NCBI GenBank assembly: GCA_028820845.1
Contig: JAPPII010000012.1
Span: 21,942-85,941 of the forward strand
Length of the DNA: 64,000 bases
Origin: Candidatus Poribacteria bacterium
GTDB lineage: Bacteria; Poribacteria; WGA-4E; WGA-3G
Direction: 5' to 3'
Positions 52,179 to 61,268 of this stretch are shown piece after piece. The position numbers were made by a program, and so were the translations under genes. Positions within the stretch are counted from its first letter, which is position 1; every line of letters starts with the position of its first letter. The notes beneath the pieces were generated by a model, which worked only from the letters and a program-made list of their open reading frames with translations, searched no databases and was not told where the DNA came from.

Positions 52179-52205
52179 GTAGGGGCGAGGTTACCTCGCT
52201 CCTAC
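52179..52205. repeat. GTAG-headed palindrome
   Basis: GTAGGGGCGAGGT (52179-52191) and ACCTCGCTCCTAC (52193-52205) pair over 13 positions with one mismatch and a one-base centre. The GCGAGGT/ACCTCGC core repeats the one at 30520-30541, so it is a dispersed family. It lies between the Nudix and ATPase genes. Confidence 0.6.
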
Positions 52206-52229
52206 GTCTCATGCACATTTTATCACGAT

Positions 52230-52859
52230 TCAGATTTTCTCATAGACAAAATCCAACCATCTATCTTGTGGCGGTATAATGTTAGGTTTCGGCGAAAGTG
52301 GTGTCCAGTAAGGCTTGAAAATGTGCCCCAGATCGCTCTTTAATTCCCACGCATCCGCTGTTTCCTCCTGTGTGGACATAAGAAAAAAATGTCTTTTCTT
52401 CTCCGCACTTAAGTTTTCATTCCGCACCCATCCGGTAATGTTAGTCCCAATATGTATAGGCTTGTGAAATTTGTCAAACTCATACTCAATGTACGAAACG
52501 CGTGTGAAATTCTCCCGTGTGGAAAGGTAATTAACGGTAAGTCCCTTGGGCAGCATTCGTTTGTACGGAATGGCAGTTAAGTCGGGTTCAATATAAACCT
52601 GCGTTGTTTCCGTTATTATTCTTTGGTTATCTTCTAATTCATTTTCAAAACAACCCAGATAGTTTTCAATTTCTACAAGCTGCAAGCCCGTCTCCTCATA
52701 AGTTTCTCTTTTCACAGCAGTCTCAATATCTTCACCCTTTTCAACAGTCCCCGCAGGGATTTGGGTGCCTGTCGTCGGATGTTTGAAAACAAGCAATTCT
52801 TTGACACCGTTTCGTTCACGTGTGATAAAAGCAGTAACCTTCTGGACAATTTCGCTCAC
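52230..52859 (-). CDS. Nudix hydrolase
   Basis: 209 residues. The Nudix box is perfect: GTVEKGEDIETAVKRETYEE then TGL, which matches G-x5-E-x7-R-E-U-x-E-E-x-G-U. It hydrolyses a nucleoside diphosphate linked to another moiety. N-terminal region TAFITRERNGVKELLVFKHP is typical. It lies 99 bases downstream of the methyltransferase in the same direction, and could be part of the defence island or unrelated. Confidence 0.87.
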   Translation of the reverse strand: MSEIVQKVTAFITRERNGVKELLVFKHPTTGTQIPAGTVEKGEDIETAVKRETYEETGLQLVEIENYLGCFENELEDNQRIITETTQVYIEPDLTAIPYKRMLPKGLTVNYLSTRENFTRVSYIEYEFDKFHKPIHIGTNITGWVRNENLSAEKKRHFFLMSTQEETADAWELKSDLGHIFKPYWTPLSPKPNIIPPQDRWLDFVYEKI

Positions 52860-52958
52860 TCGGTTCCTCCATCTCGCCTACTCAGGAGATCCGTATTAAT
52901 AAAGCATAGATTTAGTACCTGTTTTGCTTCAACGGCTGTATCACAATTTCAAGGACCC

Positions 52959-53948
52959 TTAGAAACTGTGTGATCTTGATTCTCGGAATAGGAGTAACTG
53001 AATAGAGTCCTGTTGAACTGAATCCGAAGGATTTCTCTTTTCCGAAATATAGGCATCAATGCAACGGGCAATGTATTCCGCCTGTTTTACCGGGACTGCA
53101 TTTCCAATCATTTGCTCTAAATCGGTTTTCGACCCATCAAAATGAAAACTCTTTGGAAACGTTTGGAGATAACTTCGTTCCAAAGTTGTGAGTGGACGCA
53201 CTTCCTTTGAAACCGGCGCGGTGTCCTTTGGATGTGTCTTGTAAGTTTTCGGAATTGGACGGTTAACCCCTCTCACCGTTGGACTCGGCTCATCAACACT
53301 AAAGACAGCGCGGCGACTGTAGTTACGAGGATGCCGATAATAGTGTGCAATGTCAAGACTATCTCCGAAGTAGTCGCGTACTGTCATTGGTTCAGCGACC
53401 AGATTGTTATCCAAACAACTTGCAAGGAATCTGCTATCCACAGATGGCGATAATCCTAACTCGCCGATCAGAAAGAGGCGTTTTCGTTTTTGGGGAACGC
53501 CACACTGGTTGGCATCCAAAATCCGCTGAGTCAGCGAATATCCTGCTCCCCTGAGAATCTCACCTGCCTGCCTATATCGCTGACTTTTCACGGTTCTATC
53601 CACATTTTCCATCACAAACCATTGCGGTCTTGTATGAGCAACAATCTGCGCAAAACTTATAGTCAAATCCGCTCTTCCCAAATTCTCGTTCCGTTTACCG
53701 GCATGCGAAAAATCCTGACACGGTGGACCTCCAATAATCATGTCAAACTGATATGAGTCCAATATCATTAGACTTTCTTGCCAATCGCTGAGATCAAGTT
53801 TGTGTATGTCATGTGCAAAATTAGCGCGATAGACCCGAACGGCTGGTTCCCAATTATCGAAAGCGGCAACTGCTTCAAATCCAGCGTTTTGGAATCCGAG
53901 CGTCATACCACCACAGTCCGCGAAGAGATCGATGAATTTCATAGACAT
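52959..53948 (-). CDS. DNA (cytosine-5-)-methyltransferase
   Basis: 329 residues, m5C methyltransferase with motif I DLFADCGGMTLGFQNAGF (SAM), motif IV GGPPCQDFSHAG with catalytic Cys77, motif VI WFVMENVD, motif VIII QKRKRLFLIG and the C-terminal motif IGNAVP. A target-recognition region lies between. SD-like AGGA just before the ATG at 53948. It follows the large GHKL/nuclease protein and was probably directly adjacent before the MITE inserted (see repeat). Confidence 0.93.
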   Translation of the reverse strand: MSMKFIDLFADCGGMTLGFQNAGFEAVAAFDNWEPAVRVYRANFAHDIHKLDLSDWQESLMILDSYQFDMIIGGPPCQDFSHAGKRNENLGRADLTISFAQIVAHTRPQWFVMENVDRTVKSQRYRQAGEILRGAGYSLTQRILDANQCGVPQKRKRLFLIGELGLSPSVDSRFLASCLDNNLVAEPMTVRDYFGDSLDIAHYYRHPRNYSRRAVFSVDEPSPTVRGVNRPIPKTYKTHPKDTAPVSKEVRPLTTLERSYLQTFPKSFHFDGSKTDLEQMIGNAVPVKQAEYIARCIDAYISEKRNPSDSVQQDSIQLLLFRESRSHSF

Positions 53949-53953
53949 TTGTA

Positions 53954-54229
53954 GGTTCCTACCGTTGGGTCACCATAGGTGTCAATTTTAGAAAAAATAA
54001 CCGTTGTAATCCCAGATCCGGTAGGCACTGTTTCCAACTGCGCCGGGTTTGAGCCAGAAACTTTGAACACTCCAGAAACCCTCTTTAGTCCTGTAGAGAA
54101 GGCATCTGTGTAGAAACGTGTCTCTGCAAAGAACTAAGCCCCATAGGGGCGGCATTTGTGGAACCTCTACGACAAAATGGCGCGAAAAATCCCTAAATTG
54201 ACACTTATGGTTCCTACCGTTGAGTCACC
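53954..54229. repeat. 21-bp direct repeats flanking a MITE-like element
   Basis: A 21-bp sequence beginning GGTTCCTACCGTTGRGTCAC at 53954-53974 and 54209-54229 (20 of 21 identical) flanks the 234-bp insert. On the minus strand each copy reads V-T-Q-R-stop, so the right copy is the end of the large ATPase gene and the left copy now lies in front of the methyltransferase. Interpreted as target-site duplication. Confidence 0.7.
53975..54208. mobile_element. MITE-like element, 234 bp
   Basis: Ends are ATAGGTGTCAATTT (53975) and its inverse AAATTGACACTTAT (54195-54208): 13 of 14 positions match. No ORF inside. The interior holds GCCCC-ATA-GGGGC (54138-54150) and GTAGGCACTG-type sequence. It lies between the ATPase-nuclease and methyltransferase genes, bounded by 21-bp direct repeats. 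A non-autonomous insertion element is the simplest reading. Confidence 0.65.
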
Positions 54230-57200
54230 TCAAAAGGTTCAATTCCTCGCCGTTTGCACTCTTCTTTGACACCGTCAGGGATTTGCGGTGCTGCAAGGAT
54301 GCTGCGGACCTGTTCACATGGCAAACCATATTTGACAGCTGCAAGATGTTTATACTTCACGGCTTGCCAAACTTCTTGATCGCTACCAGATGAAATCGGT
54401 GGTTTCACTTCCACGGTTACAGGGTTTCCAGAACTATCCTCAAACAAGATATCTGCCTCATCACCTGAACCGAATCTATACTCAGTATCAATCAATTTTA
54501 ATCCTTCACCAAACAGTGAAGGATTATCTGACAAATACTTCTTTAAAGTCCTATGTTTGTCCCCTTCTCCACCACCGCCACCACCATAGCCGGTACCCGT
54601 CCTTCTATTAGGTGTGCTGCTCCCACTTCCACCGGGCCAGCGCGCGCCACCTCTACTTGGACGTGGTCGATGCACCGGAGCTTCAGATTTATCCTCAGTT
54701 GAATCGCCATCCTCACTTCCAGTTTCTGGACCCTCATGAACCATTGGCGTTTCGGATTCAGAATTATTCGTTTCTGAATCATTTTTGCCACCAGCCTCAC
54801 CCATAAGTCTCTCATCAACAGATTTCGACAAGTTCTCTTCATTTCCTTCAGAATCTGACTCTGATGGTGACAGACAGAGATCGGCCTGGAAACCTCGGCG
54901 TTTCCAACTCAATAGGGCAGTCTTAGACAGATTTACTGACGGTAATAGATCCTTGACAAACTCGCGGAGTTGGTCGATGCGAAAATCATCTTGTAAGGCA
55001 TCGCCGATGAGATCTGGATATGCTTCTTCATCTTCCTCTAATCCTAACCAGAGTATTCCCTTTTCTTTCTCTAAAAAACTCTGGCGTGGATTTGGATCGG
55101 AAACGGACGCTTCATTCAACCTGTACCTGACTTCTAACCTTTGAGCCTGGTGAACCGATAGTCGTTTTAAAATCTCAGCAGCTTGTTCCTCTCTGTATTG
55201 TTCACACAGACGCGGTGAATTGAGGAAATCATAAATATATGGATACAGGTTTTGCACTTTTTCCGACCAAATTTGATCTTCTCCTCGGTCACCACAATAG
55301 TTAAATTCGACCTCCGAAAGTTCATAGCACCCTTTTACGCCCAGACATTTTGCAAGTTCCAACAAGTCCTTGTCAAACGCCCAAAATGGAATCTCTTCTT
55401 TTTTAAAAAGCCGAGAGCGGTAATCGTCGTCCTTCCAAACTAATTCATGCAAAGAGAAAAAATCGTATTTATCCCCTGTTTTGCCCAGCCAACATCTGCC
55501 TTTAAGTGTTCGCTCCCATTCTTCCTGCCACTCCTTACTTTCCAGCGAACTTCCGCCTTCTCGTAGAGACTGCCATAAACGGCCGTAAAGCACTTCAACA
55601 CGAGGAAGAATTTCAGCAATCTCAGCAATCTCAGCTTTCTCTCCAGACGCAACCTCGCGAATAACACGAGCGTAGTCGGAGGCTGCGGTACTTGCTGTGA
55701 CTCCCAAAGCAATAAAAAAAGGCTTTAGTGTTCTTTCATAATCCGCATAATTCTCTTTGAGATAACCACGATGGTTACCGAAAACTGCACTCTCGTTCTC
55801 CCAAAAAACCTCATCGCTCTTCCACCAATTTGGCTCTGGATCAAAAATAAAGATGAGAGGTTTTGCTTTGAATTCCGCTTCTCGACGTGCGCCTTGGTCT
55901 TCTAAAAAGCGATAAAGTGGTAAAACCTTTTCAATACTGGCTTCTGTGTCTTCTGTGCCACTCAGGGTTCCCAGGTAGTTGAGCACACTGTTTGTATCTG
56001 CCTTCAGATTTACGTGCAATATACTATCAGCCAACCATCGGGCAGCTTCGTTATCTTGGCTGACATCAAAATCAGAGCGTAGGTAAGCTACACTTTCACC
56101 CAAAACTCTACGATTATCCTCAGTTGGAGCGAACAACTCAGAGGGCAGATGAAGCTTACCATCTTCATCAGGGAGCCATGCAGTTTCTTGTAGTTCACGA
56201 TAAAATGTAGCATCAAAGAATTCTTGTTTCCATTTGTTACGAAACCAATGATAAATACCTTGAAAGCGACTGTTAAAGAGGTGGTCCCTCTGCCATGATT
56301 CTGATGGAAGTGGCTTAACCATTTTAACCAACAAGTGCCAAATGGAGCGTGCCAGATTAGCTTCATTGTCTTTGCTTATTTTATTCAATATCTCCGGTAA
56401 ACAATAGAGATAACGGTCTGTTATACTCTTTTCCGGCCATCGCGTAGGATGCTCGGGTTTAATATTACGCTTAGCAAGTTCTTCGCTAAACTTTTGATCA
56501 TCCCATGAATCAGGCTCAATTTTTTGCTCAATAACCAGCGGCGTATCCATAGCATCAATCGCCTTCAAAAACTTGAACCACTCTTTTGAATCAGAATTGC
56601 CCTCCAGATATCCACCATCTACAAACCAATATTCACCGTTGGACACTGAAAAATAGGTTTCCAAATCCATATCACCGGTGTAGGCTTGTGGTAAATAGGT
56701 ATCGCAAGGTTTTACAAAATCAACAGTGTCTGGTTGGGCACCATTATAAGCCTGCAGGATTGGAGTTTCACTAATTTCTTTCTTTAAGTTCCTATGCTCA
56801 TATCCTGAAAGTTTGTCCCACACCTTGAAAATATAACGGACATGCAAAAGATTCTGTTCTTTAGAGGGTTTGTCACACCGAGAATATTGCGGGAGAATCC
56901 ATTTTCCAATCATATCTTCAGGATCTAAACCCTCAACGTCTAACTTATCAAGGAAGGCTTTGATGTCATTCCCTTCTTCGCCTTCAAGAAGGGCTGACTG
57001 AAGAATAGGCAACTCGTCGAGAAAAGGTGCAATTTCTTTCCGCGCTTCATCTGTCTCCGGCGGAAAGAATGCTTCACTGGCACACACATGTCGCCCGTTT
57101 TCAAGTCGAACCAGCGGTAGTTTCTTTATCCGCTCCAATTCAGACTGCTGACTATTCAAATAGTTATACAAGGAACGCAGCCACTCATTAGATTTAGTCT

Positions 57201-58620
57201 TAAACCAATTGCAGTCTCGCTGTTCAAGCCAATTCAATACTTGGCTGAAATTTATTTCTTTTATTTTTGCTTCACGCATAACGCGAAAAGCACGACCAGA
57301 TCGCCCTATATCCGCATGCAACCAACTACTGTTCGGATATATCCAACTGCACTCAACCAATTTTCGCAGGGATCCGTGGTGTGGGTAAAATACGTTCTCC
57401 GCTTTGGCATACCTCCCATCTTCCGTTGGCACGAACGCTCTTTCCTGCATCGCTTTTTGGAGTGCCTCAGCAATAGGTAAAAATTCACTTGGCACATTAT
57501 CTTCGTTCAGAGGTAGTACACTAAAGAATGCTGGCTCAAGCAATCCAGCCGCCTTCAACTGTTCCAAAATTTCAGGGAGAAATTTAGCGGTCTCTTGAAC
57601 CAACCATCTGTTCCATGGATTTTCACTTGGAGATTGGATACCCTCACGTCCCGATGTTGTCTGATACCGTGCCTGAATGAGAAATTTCAGGTGCGTCTCT
57701 TTCTGCGTAGGAAGATAAGCAAACAGCACACAATTGCCATCTATTGCTGTGATACTACCACTGTTATGTAGTTTGAACGCAATTTCAATTGGTTGTCGTT
57801 TTTTCGCCGACTTTTGAATTTTCTGTCGTTTTTCGTCATGTTTAGTCTGCTTTAAGAGTGCATCAATCACATATTGTGGAGGTTGAACCACTTTGTGAAA
57901 AACGAGGAACATCTCTGATAATTGATTTTCACCATTCAGTGACATTGTCAACTCAACTTCAGACGCGCCTTGAATCTTACTATGACGATGATGGATACAG
58001 GAACAAATTCCGGTTTGATCATCGCGTTCATCAATCCATTTAATTGTTTTGAAGGGTCTTTTGAAATCTCGTTGGAGATCGCGTAGGAATAACAAAACAT
58101 ATCTCTCACCTAATTTGCAGAACTGATCTTTCAAGAGCCCTATGTCTTCCTGACTCAGATCATCTTTAAAAGGCAGACGGAAGACTGTTCGACCTCGGCT
58201 AATTTGCTCTACAATTTGCGGTATCATCTTATCAATGCCTTCAGGCTGCGTAAGATCTCGGATACAAAAATGTTCATTCCCAGAGTATATTTCTGGGCAA
58301 TCTGTGTAGTTGTAAACCGATTTGAAACCGATGCCAAAAGTCCCAATTTGCGTTAAATCTTTACTACTTGAACCTAACGAACAGATATTACGCACATCTT
58401 TTTCGCTGAACTGATCCCCATCGTTCCAAACGAACAGTTCGTTTTCTTTCAATCTCAGTTCCAATTGCGAACTTTTGCTGTCAACAGCATTCTGGATAAG
58501 CTCATAGATGCAATGCGTTTTTTCTTTGTAAAGTTGCTCGTAGAAGAAACTACGATGATGTTTAAATGAGCCATAACCCACTCGATGCTCTTCAGCTATC
58601 TTTTTGTAGTCTGTTGCCAT
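54214..58620 (-). CDS. GHKL (sacsin-like) ATPase fused to PD-(D/E)XK nuclease
   Basis: 1468 residues. N-terminus: GHKL ATP-binding fold with the N-box (YELIQNAVDSKSS: Glu40, Asn44), G1 motif WNDGDQF (Asp67) and glycine loop GTFGIGFKSVY (about 93-103), close to sacsin/Hsp90-like ATPases. A long middle region is of unknown function, then a low-complexity acidic and glycine-rich linker. C-terminus: nuclease like DUF91/NucS, with Asp1390 (GDEADILF) and Glu1404-x-Lys1406 (TVEVKPP). Together with the m5C methyltransferase just downstream it suggests a restriction-like activity. Confidence 0.75.
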   Translation of the reverse strand: MATDYKKIAEEHRVGYGSFKHHRSFFYEQLYKEKTHCIYELIQNAVDSKSSQLELRLKENELFVWNDGDQFSEKDVRNICSLGSSSKDLTQIGTFGIGFKSVYNYTDCPEIYSGNEHFCIRDLTQPEGIDKMIPQIVEQISRGRTVFRLPFKDDLSQEDIGLLKDQFCKLGERYVLLFLRDLQRDFKRPFKTIKWIDERDDQTGICSCIHHRHSKIQGASEVELTMSLNGENQLSEMFLVFHKVVQPPQYVIDALLKQTKHDEKRQKIQKSAKKRQPIEIAFKLHNSGSITAIDGNCVLFAYLPTQKETHLKFLIQARYQTTSGREGIQSPSENPWNRWLVQETAKFLPEILEQLKAAGLLEPAFFSVLPLNEDNVPSEFLPIAEALQKAMQERAFVPTEDGRYAKAENVFYPHHGSLRKLVECSWIYPNSSWLHADIGRSGRAFRVMREAKIKEINFSQVLNWLEQRDCNWFKTKSNEWLRSLYNYLNSQQSELERIKKLPLVRLENGRHVCASEAFFPPETDEARKEIAPFLDELPILQSALLEGEEGNDIKAFLDKLDVEGLDPEDMIGKWILPQYSRCDKPSKEQNLLHVRYIFKVWDKLSGYEHRNLKKEISETPILQAYNGAQPDTVDFVKPCDTYLPQAYTGDMDLETYFSVSNGEYWFVDGGYLEGNSDSKEWFKFLKAIDAMDTPLVIEQKIEPDSWDDQKFSEELAKRNIKPEHPTRWPEKSITDRYLYCLPEILNKISKDNEANLARSIWHLLVKMVKPLPSESWQRDHLFNSRFQGIYHWFRNKWKQEFFDATFYRELQETAWLPDEDGKLHLPSELFAPTEDNRRVLGESVAYLRSDFDVSQDNEAARWLADSILHVNLKADTNSVLNYLGTLSGTEDTEASIEKVLPLYRFLEDQGARREAEFKAKPLIFIFDPEPNWWKSDEVFWENESAVFGNHRGYLKENYADYERTLKPFFIALGVTASTAASDYARVIREVASGEKAEIAEIAEILPRVEVLYGRLWQSLREGGSSLESKEWQEEWERTLKGRCWLGKTGDKYDFFSLHELVWKDDDYRSRLFKKEEIPFWAFDKDLLELAKCLGVKGCYELSEVEFNYCGDRGEDQIWSEKVQNLYPYIYDFLNSPRLCEQYREEQAAEILKRLSVHQAQRLEVRYRLNEASVSDPNPRQSFLEKEKGILWLGLEEDEEAYPDLIGDALQDDFRIDQLREFVKDLLPSVNLSKTALLSWKRRGFQADLCLSPSESDSEGNEENLSKSVDERLMGEAGGKNDSETNNSESETPMVHEGPETGSEDGDSTEDKSEAPVHRPRPSRGGARWPGGSGSSTPNRRTGTGYGGGGGGEGDKHRTLKKYLSDNPSLFGEGLKLIDTEYRFGSGDEADILFEDSSGNPVTVEVKPPISSGSDQEVWQAVKYKHLAAVKYGLPCEQVRSILAAPQIPDGVKEECKRRGIEPFEVTQR

Positions 58621-58827
58621 AATTTGTTTTTCTACTCTTCCTCCCGAAATTTCAAATCTTCAGGACTTACACAATTTTAATATATGAGCCGAGAATGTGT
58701 TATTTTTAACCACTAAATCAATCAACGGTATGAAGGTTCTCCTTATGGCATTCCCCCCTTATCAGCGGGACTTTAAGAGAAAATGCGTAAGTTCTATCTT
58801 GCCAGATAGAGCGTATCTACCACACAT

Positions 58828-59514
58828 TTATTCATAAGTTTTCGACTTCGCGTGCCGGGCACTGCTTCTCAGACCCCAGACGCTCCCCGTGAAATTGCTG
58901 TCAATCAGCTGCTGGAAAATGTTATAGCGAGATCTCGGCTTGATTTCAAACCGATCTACTTCCGGTAAAAACGGATAGATCGCCGTTTCACCCGCCAAGA
59001 TCGCGAAGAATTTACCACGTCTATTCGGAAGAAAAATCGGTCCCTTCCACTCCAGATCCTCCACGATGGGCGGCACCTCAGGAACAGCCATTTCTGCATG
59101 GAGAAGCACCTCTACCCTATGGTATAATTTAATAAAAGCCGGGAGCTTGTTTTCGAGTTGGATGTCGGCTTGAGAATAAGGAGTCCGAAAAAACACCTTC
59201 TCCGAAAAAGCCAAGAGTCTGGAGGAATTAAATGCGTGTGGCAGATAGTATCCATCCAAACTCGTTCCATTTTCATTATAGCAGACCCCAACAGCGATAA
59301 CAAACTCACGAAATTTAAATCCCCTCCATTTTGCGTCTATCGCGCTGAGCAATAGAATCGCCTTATCGGCTTCCTGATACGGAAAGAAACCTTGCTTGCG
59401 CAACGCCTCTTTCCAGAACGATAAATCCGCTGTGCCATAGAGTGTGACCTCTCTAACATTATCAAGGTCTGCGGCGTATTTGATGGAGGTATTTGAGGTT
59501 CCGCTATTCTTCAT
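58828..59514 (-). CDS. Hypothetical protein coupled to GH32 gene
   Basis: 228 residues, not assigned. ATLYGTADLSFWKEAL-like phrases (VREVTLYGTADLSFWKEA) and IFLPNRRGKF faintly recall acetoacetate-decarboxylase-like folds, but not firmly. No signal or membrane segment. Its ATG (59514) overlaps the GH32 stop by 11 bases, so the two genes are translationally coupled. Confidence 0.5.
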   Translation of the reverse strand: MKNSGTSNTSIKYAADLDNVREVTLYGTADLSFWKEALRKQGFFPYQEADKAILLLSAIDAKWRGFKFREFVIAVGVCYNENGTSLDGYYLPHAFNSSRLLAFSEKVFFRTPYSQADIQLENKLPAFIKLYHRVEVLLHAEMAVPEVPPIVEDLEWKGPIFLPNRRGKFFAILAGETAIYPFLPEVDRFEIKPRSRYNIFQQLIDSNFTGSVWGLRSSARHAKSKTYE

Positions 59515-61066
59515 AGATATTCTTCATCTGCCAAGCGTTTAGCGATTTGAGTTCGCAGGCTTGCCCTTGTGAACGCAACGACACACCAAGGCTATCTTCC
59601 CTGTCCGGATAGACACGCATCGCGACGCACTGCTTCCCATTGGCGAATACCTCTACGACACTCTTATCAACAAACACACGTAATTTGAGAGTCTCGTCTT
59701 GGGCAATGGAGACCGGTCCAGTCTCAGGCGCACGTGAAAGGACATCTGGTGCAGTTGACGAATACGATGAGTCAATTGTAAGGAGACTATCACGCACACG
59801 GTCAGGTATGTCTGGGTTGCGCAGTCCGCGTTCTCTGAAGAAAGCAATACGAGTGAACTCCTCCTTCTGTGGTGAACGTAGGACGTTCAATTCAACCATT
59901 GGTGCCGATTTCGGATCGATTTCGAGTTTAAGTTCCATCGCATTGCCCACTATACCCTCCAAGACGATTTCTTCGTTTGCGGGTAAGGTCATCGCATTGA
60001 CCTGCTGATGCGCATACCGCAACGACTCAATATCACCTGCGGGTTCAACACCGACTTCATCTTTGGAGAGGAGGGTCAGTCGGCGGGGTAGCGTCATAAT
60101 CTGATTCCAGCCTTTGGTAGGCTTCGCTGGATTCATATTATAGATAACGATGAGTCCACCTTTGCCATCAGGCGTTGCCGAAGGGGCGTGGACACCGGCG
60201 GGTGATGCTGCGCCAAAATTGTTTTTCGCCCCTGCTGTCACAACAAATTTGTCGCGTTCAGTATCATAATCACCGAGCAGGTATTGCCCACCGCTTATAT
60301 GACTGAAGAAGAGGAGTATATGTCGGTCCCCGATGGGCCAAAAATACGGGCAGGCACCGTCATCACCGACCAATGTGAACTGGTCATCCTCAATGAACGG
60401 ATGCAGATAGACCCAATTCGCGAGGTCTGCTGAACGGAGCAAAAAGTTTGCGCGGATACGTTTGCCACCGGGTCCGTGCGGGAGCGTGCCACCTGAAAGT
60501 GAATAATACAAACCATCTTTTTTCCAAATACACGGATCAAAGACGCGATACACCGGTGTCGTGCCATCGGCATGTTTCGCTGGAATGACCGCTTTGCCGG
60601 AGACCTTCTCCCAATTCAGGAGCAGCGGATCGCTTGATACTGCTACCATGTTCCCAACAACCGTTCCGTGGTACATCGCAATCACGCGGTCTTCCTCTAC
60701 AAGCGTTGCACCCGAAAAACAGCATCTTTCGGGGTTCGGATAGATCGCATAAGGCAGGTCGCGCCAGTGGATGAGGTCGTCGCTAATTGCGTGTCCCCAA
60801 TGCTGCCGCGTATCTTCAGGTGGATACGCCTGATAAAAAAGATGCCAGCGTCCCTGCCAGAAACACAGACCGTTCGGGTCGTTAAGCATCGCCTCAGGGT
60901 TGATATAGTGATAGATAGGACGATGTGGGTCGCCTTCATAAGCCTTTCGTGCAGCGATGAGCCGTTGCATCAAGGGATTCGTCTCCAACTGCGCTTCTTG
61001 TTCTTCCAACGTCTCCGCGAATGTGTAATGCGGTACAAGCGAAGTATAGTCTTCGTTGGTTTCCAT
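59504..61066 (-). CDS. Glycoside hydrolase family 32 (invertase-like)
   Basis: 520 residues. GH32 five-bladed propeller: nucleophile Asp63 in MLNDPNG, FSGATL, and Asp177 in VFDPCIW for the transition-state residue. The C-terminal beta-sandwich has SLTIDSSYSS-like sequence and FVDKSVVEVFANG. The usual acid/base EC motif reads DDGACPYF instead, with Ala238 at the Glu position. Likely cleaves a fructosyl or related sugar, possibly with altered catalysis. No signal peptide, so cytoplasmic. Confidence 0.82.
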   Translation of the reverse strand: METNEDYTSLVPHYTFAETLEEQEAQLETNPLMQRLIAARKAYEGDPHRPIYHYINPEAMLNDPNGLCFWQGRWHLFYQAYPPEDTRQHWGHAISDDLIHWRDLPYAIYPNPERCCFSGATLVEEDRVIAMYHGTVVGNMVAVSSDPLLLNWEKVSGKAVIPAKHADGTTPVYRVFDPCIWKKDGLYYSLSGGTLPHGPGGKRIRANFLLRSADLANWVYLHPFIEDDQFTLVGDDGACPYFWPIGDRHILLFFSHISGGQYLLGDYDTERDKFVVTAGAKNNFGAASPAGVHAPSATPDGKGGLIVIYNMNPAKPTKGWNQIMTLPRRLTLLSKDEVGVEPAGDIESLRYAHQQVNAMTLPANEEIVLEGIVGNAMELKLEIDPKSAPMVELNVLRSPQKEEFTRIAFFRERGLRNPDIPDRVRDSLLTIDSSYSSTAPDVLSRAPETGPVSIAQDETLKLRVFVDKSVVEVFANGKQCVAMRVYPDREDSLGVSLRSQGQACELKSLNAWQMKNIYEE

Positions 61067-61173
61067 CGTGTCTCCTCTGTTACGTAAACGCTATGAAATA
61101 CTGTGGTAGTTAGAATAGCATAGACATGCCTGTATGTCCAGAAAATTTTCCGTTCCCGCCTTCCGATTTTGAA

Positions 61174-61202
61174 TTGACATCACTTTTATGTCCTGCTACA
61201 AT
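61174..61202 (+). promoter_or_regulatory. Sigma70-like promoter for UxuA-like gene
   Basis: TTGACA at 61174-61179 and TACAAT at 61197-61202 with a 17-base spacer, an exact -35 and a one-mismatch -10. It precedes the ATG at 61269 by 66 bases; AAAGGAG lies at 61253. The promoter is divergent from the GH32 gene. Confidence 0.65.
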
Positions 61203-61268
61203 GCATAAGTGTTATCTGAGGGCAACACGTTGATTAGGACACTCGATCGTTAAAGGAGTAATGAAGCG

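Noticed and set aside
53954..54229. Reading the MITE as a regulatory intergenic region
   Set aside because: Direct repeats plus inverted ends explain its structure better, and no promoter-like boxes were seen.
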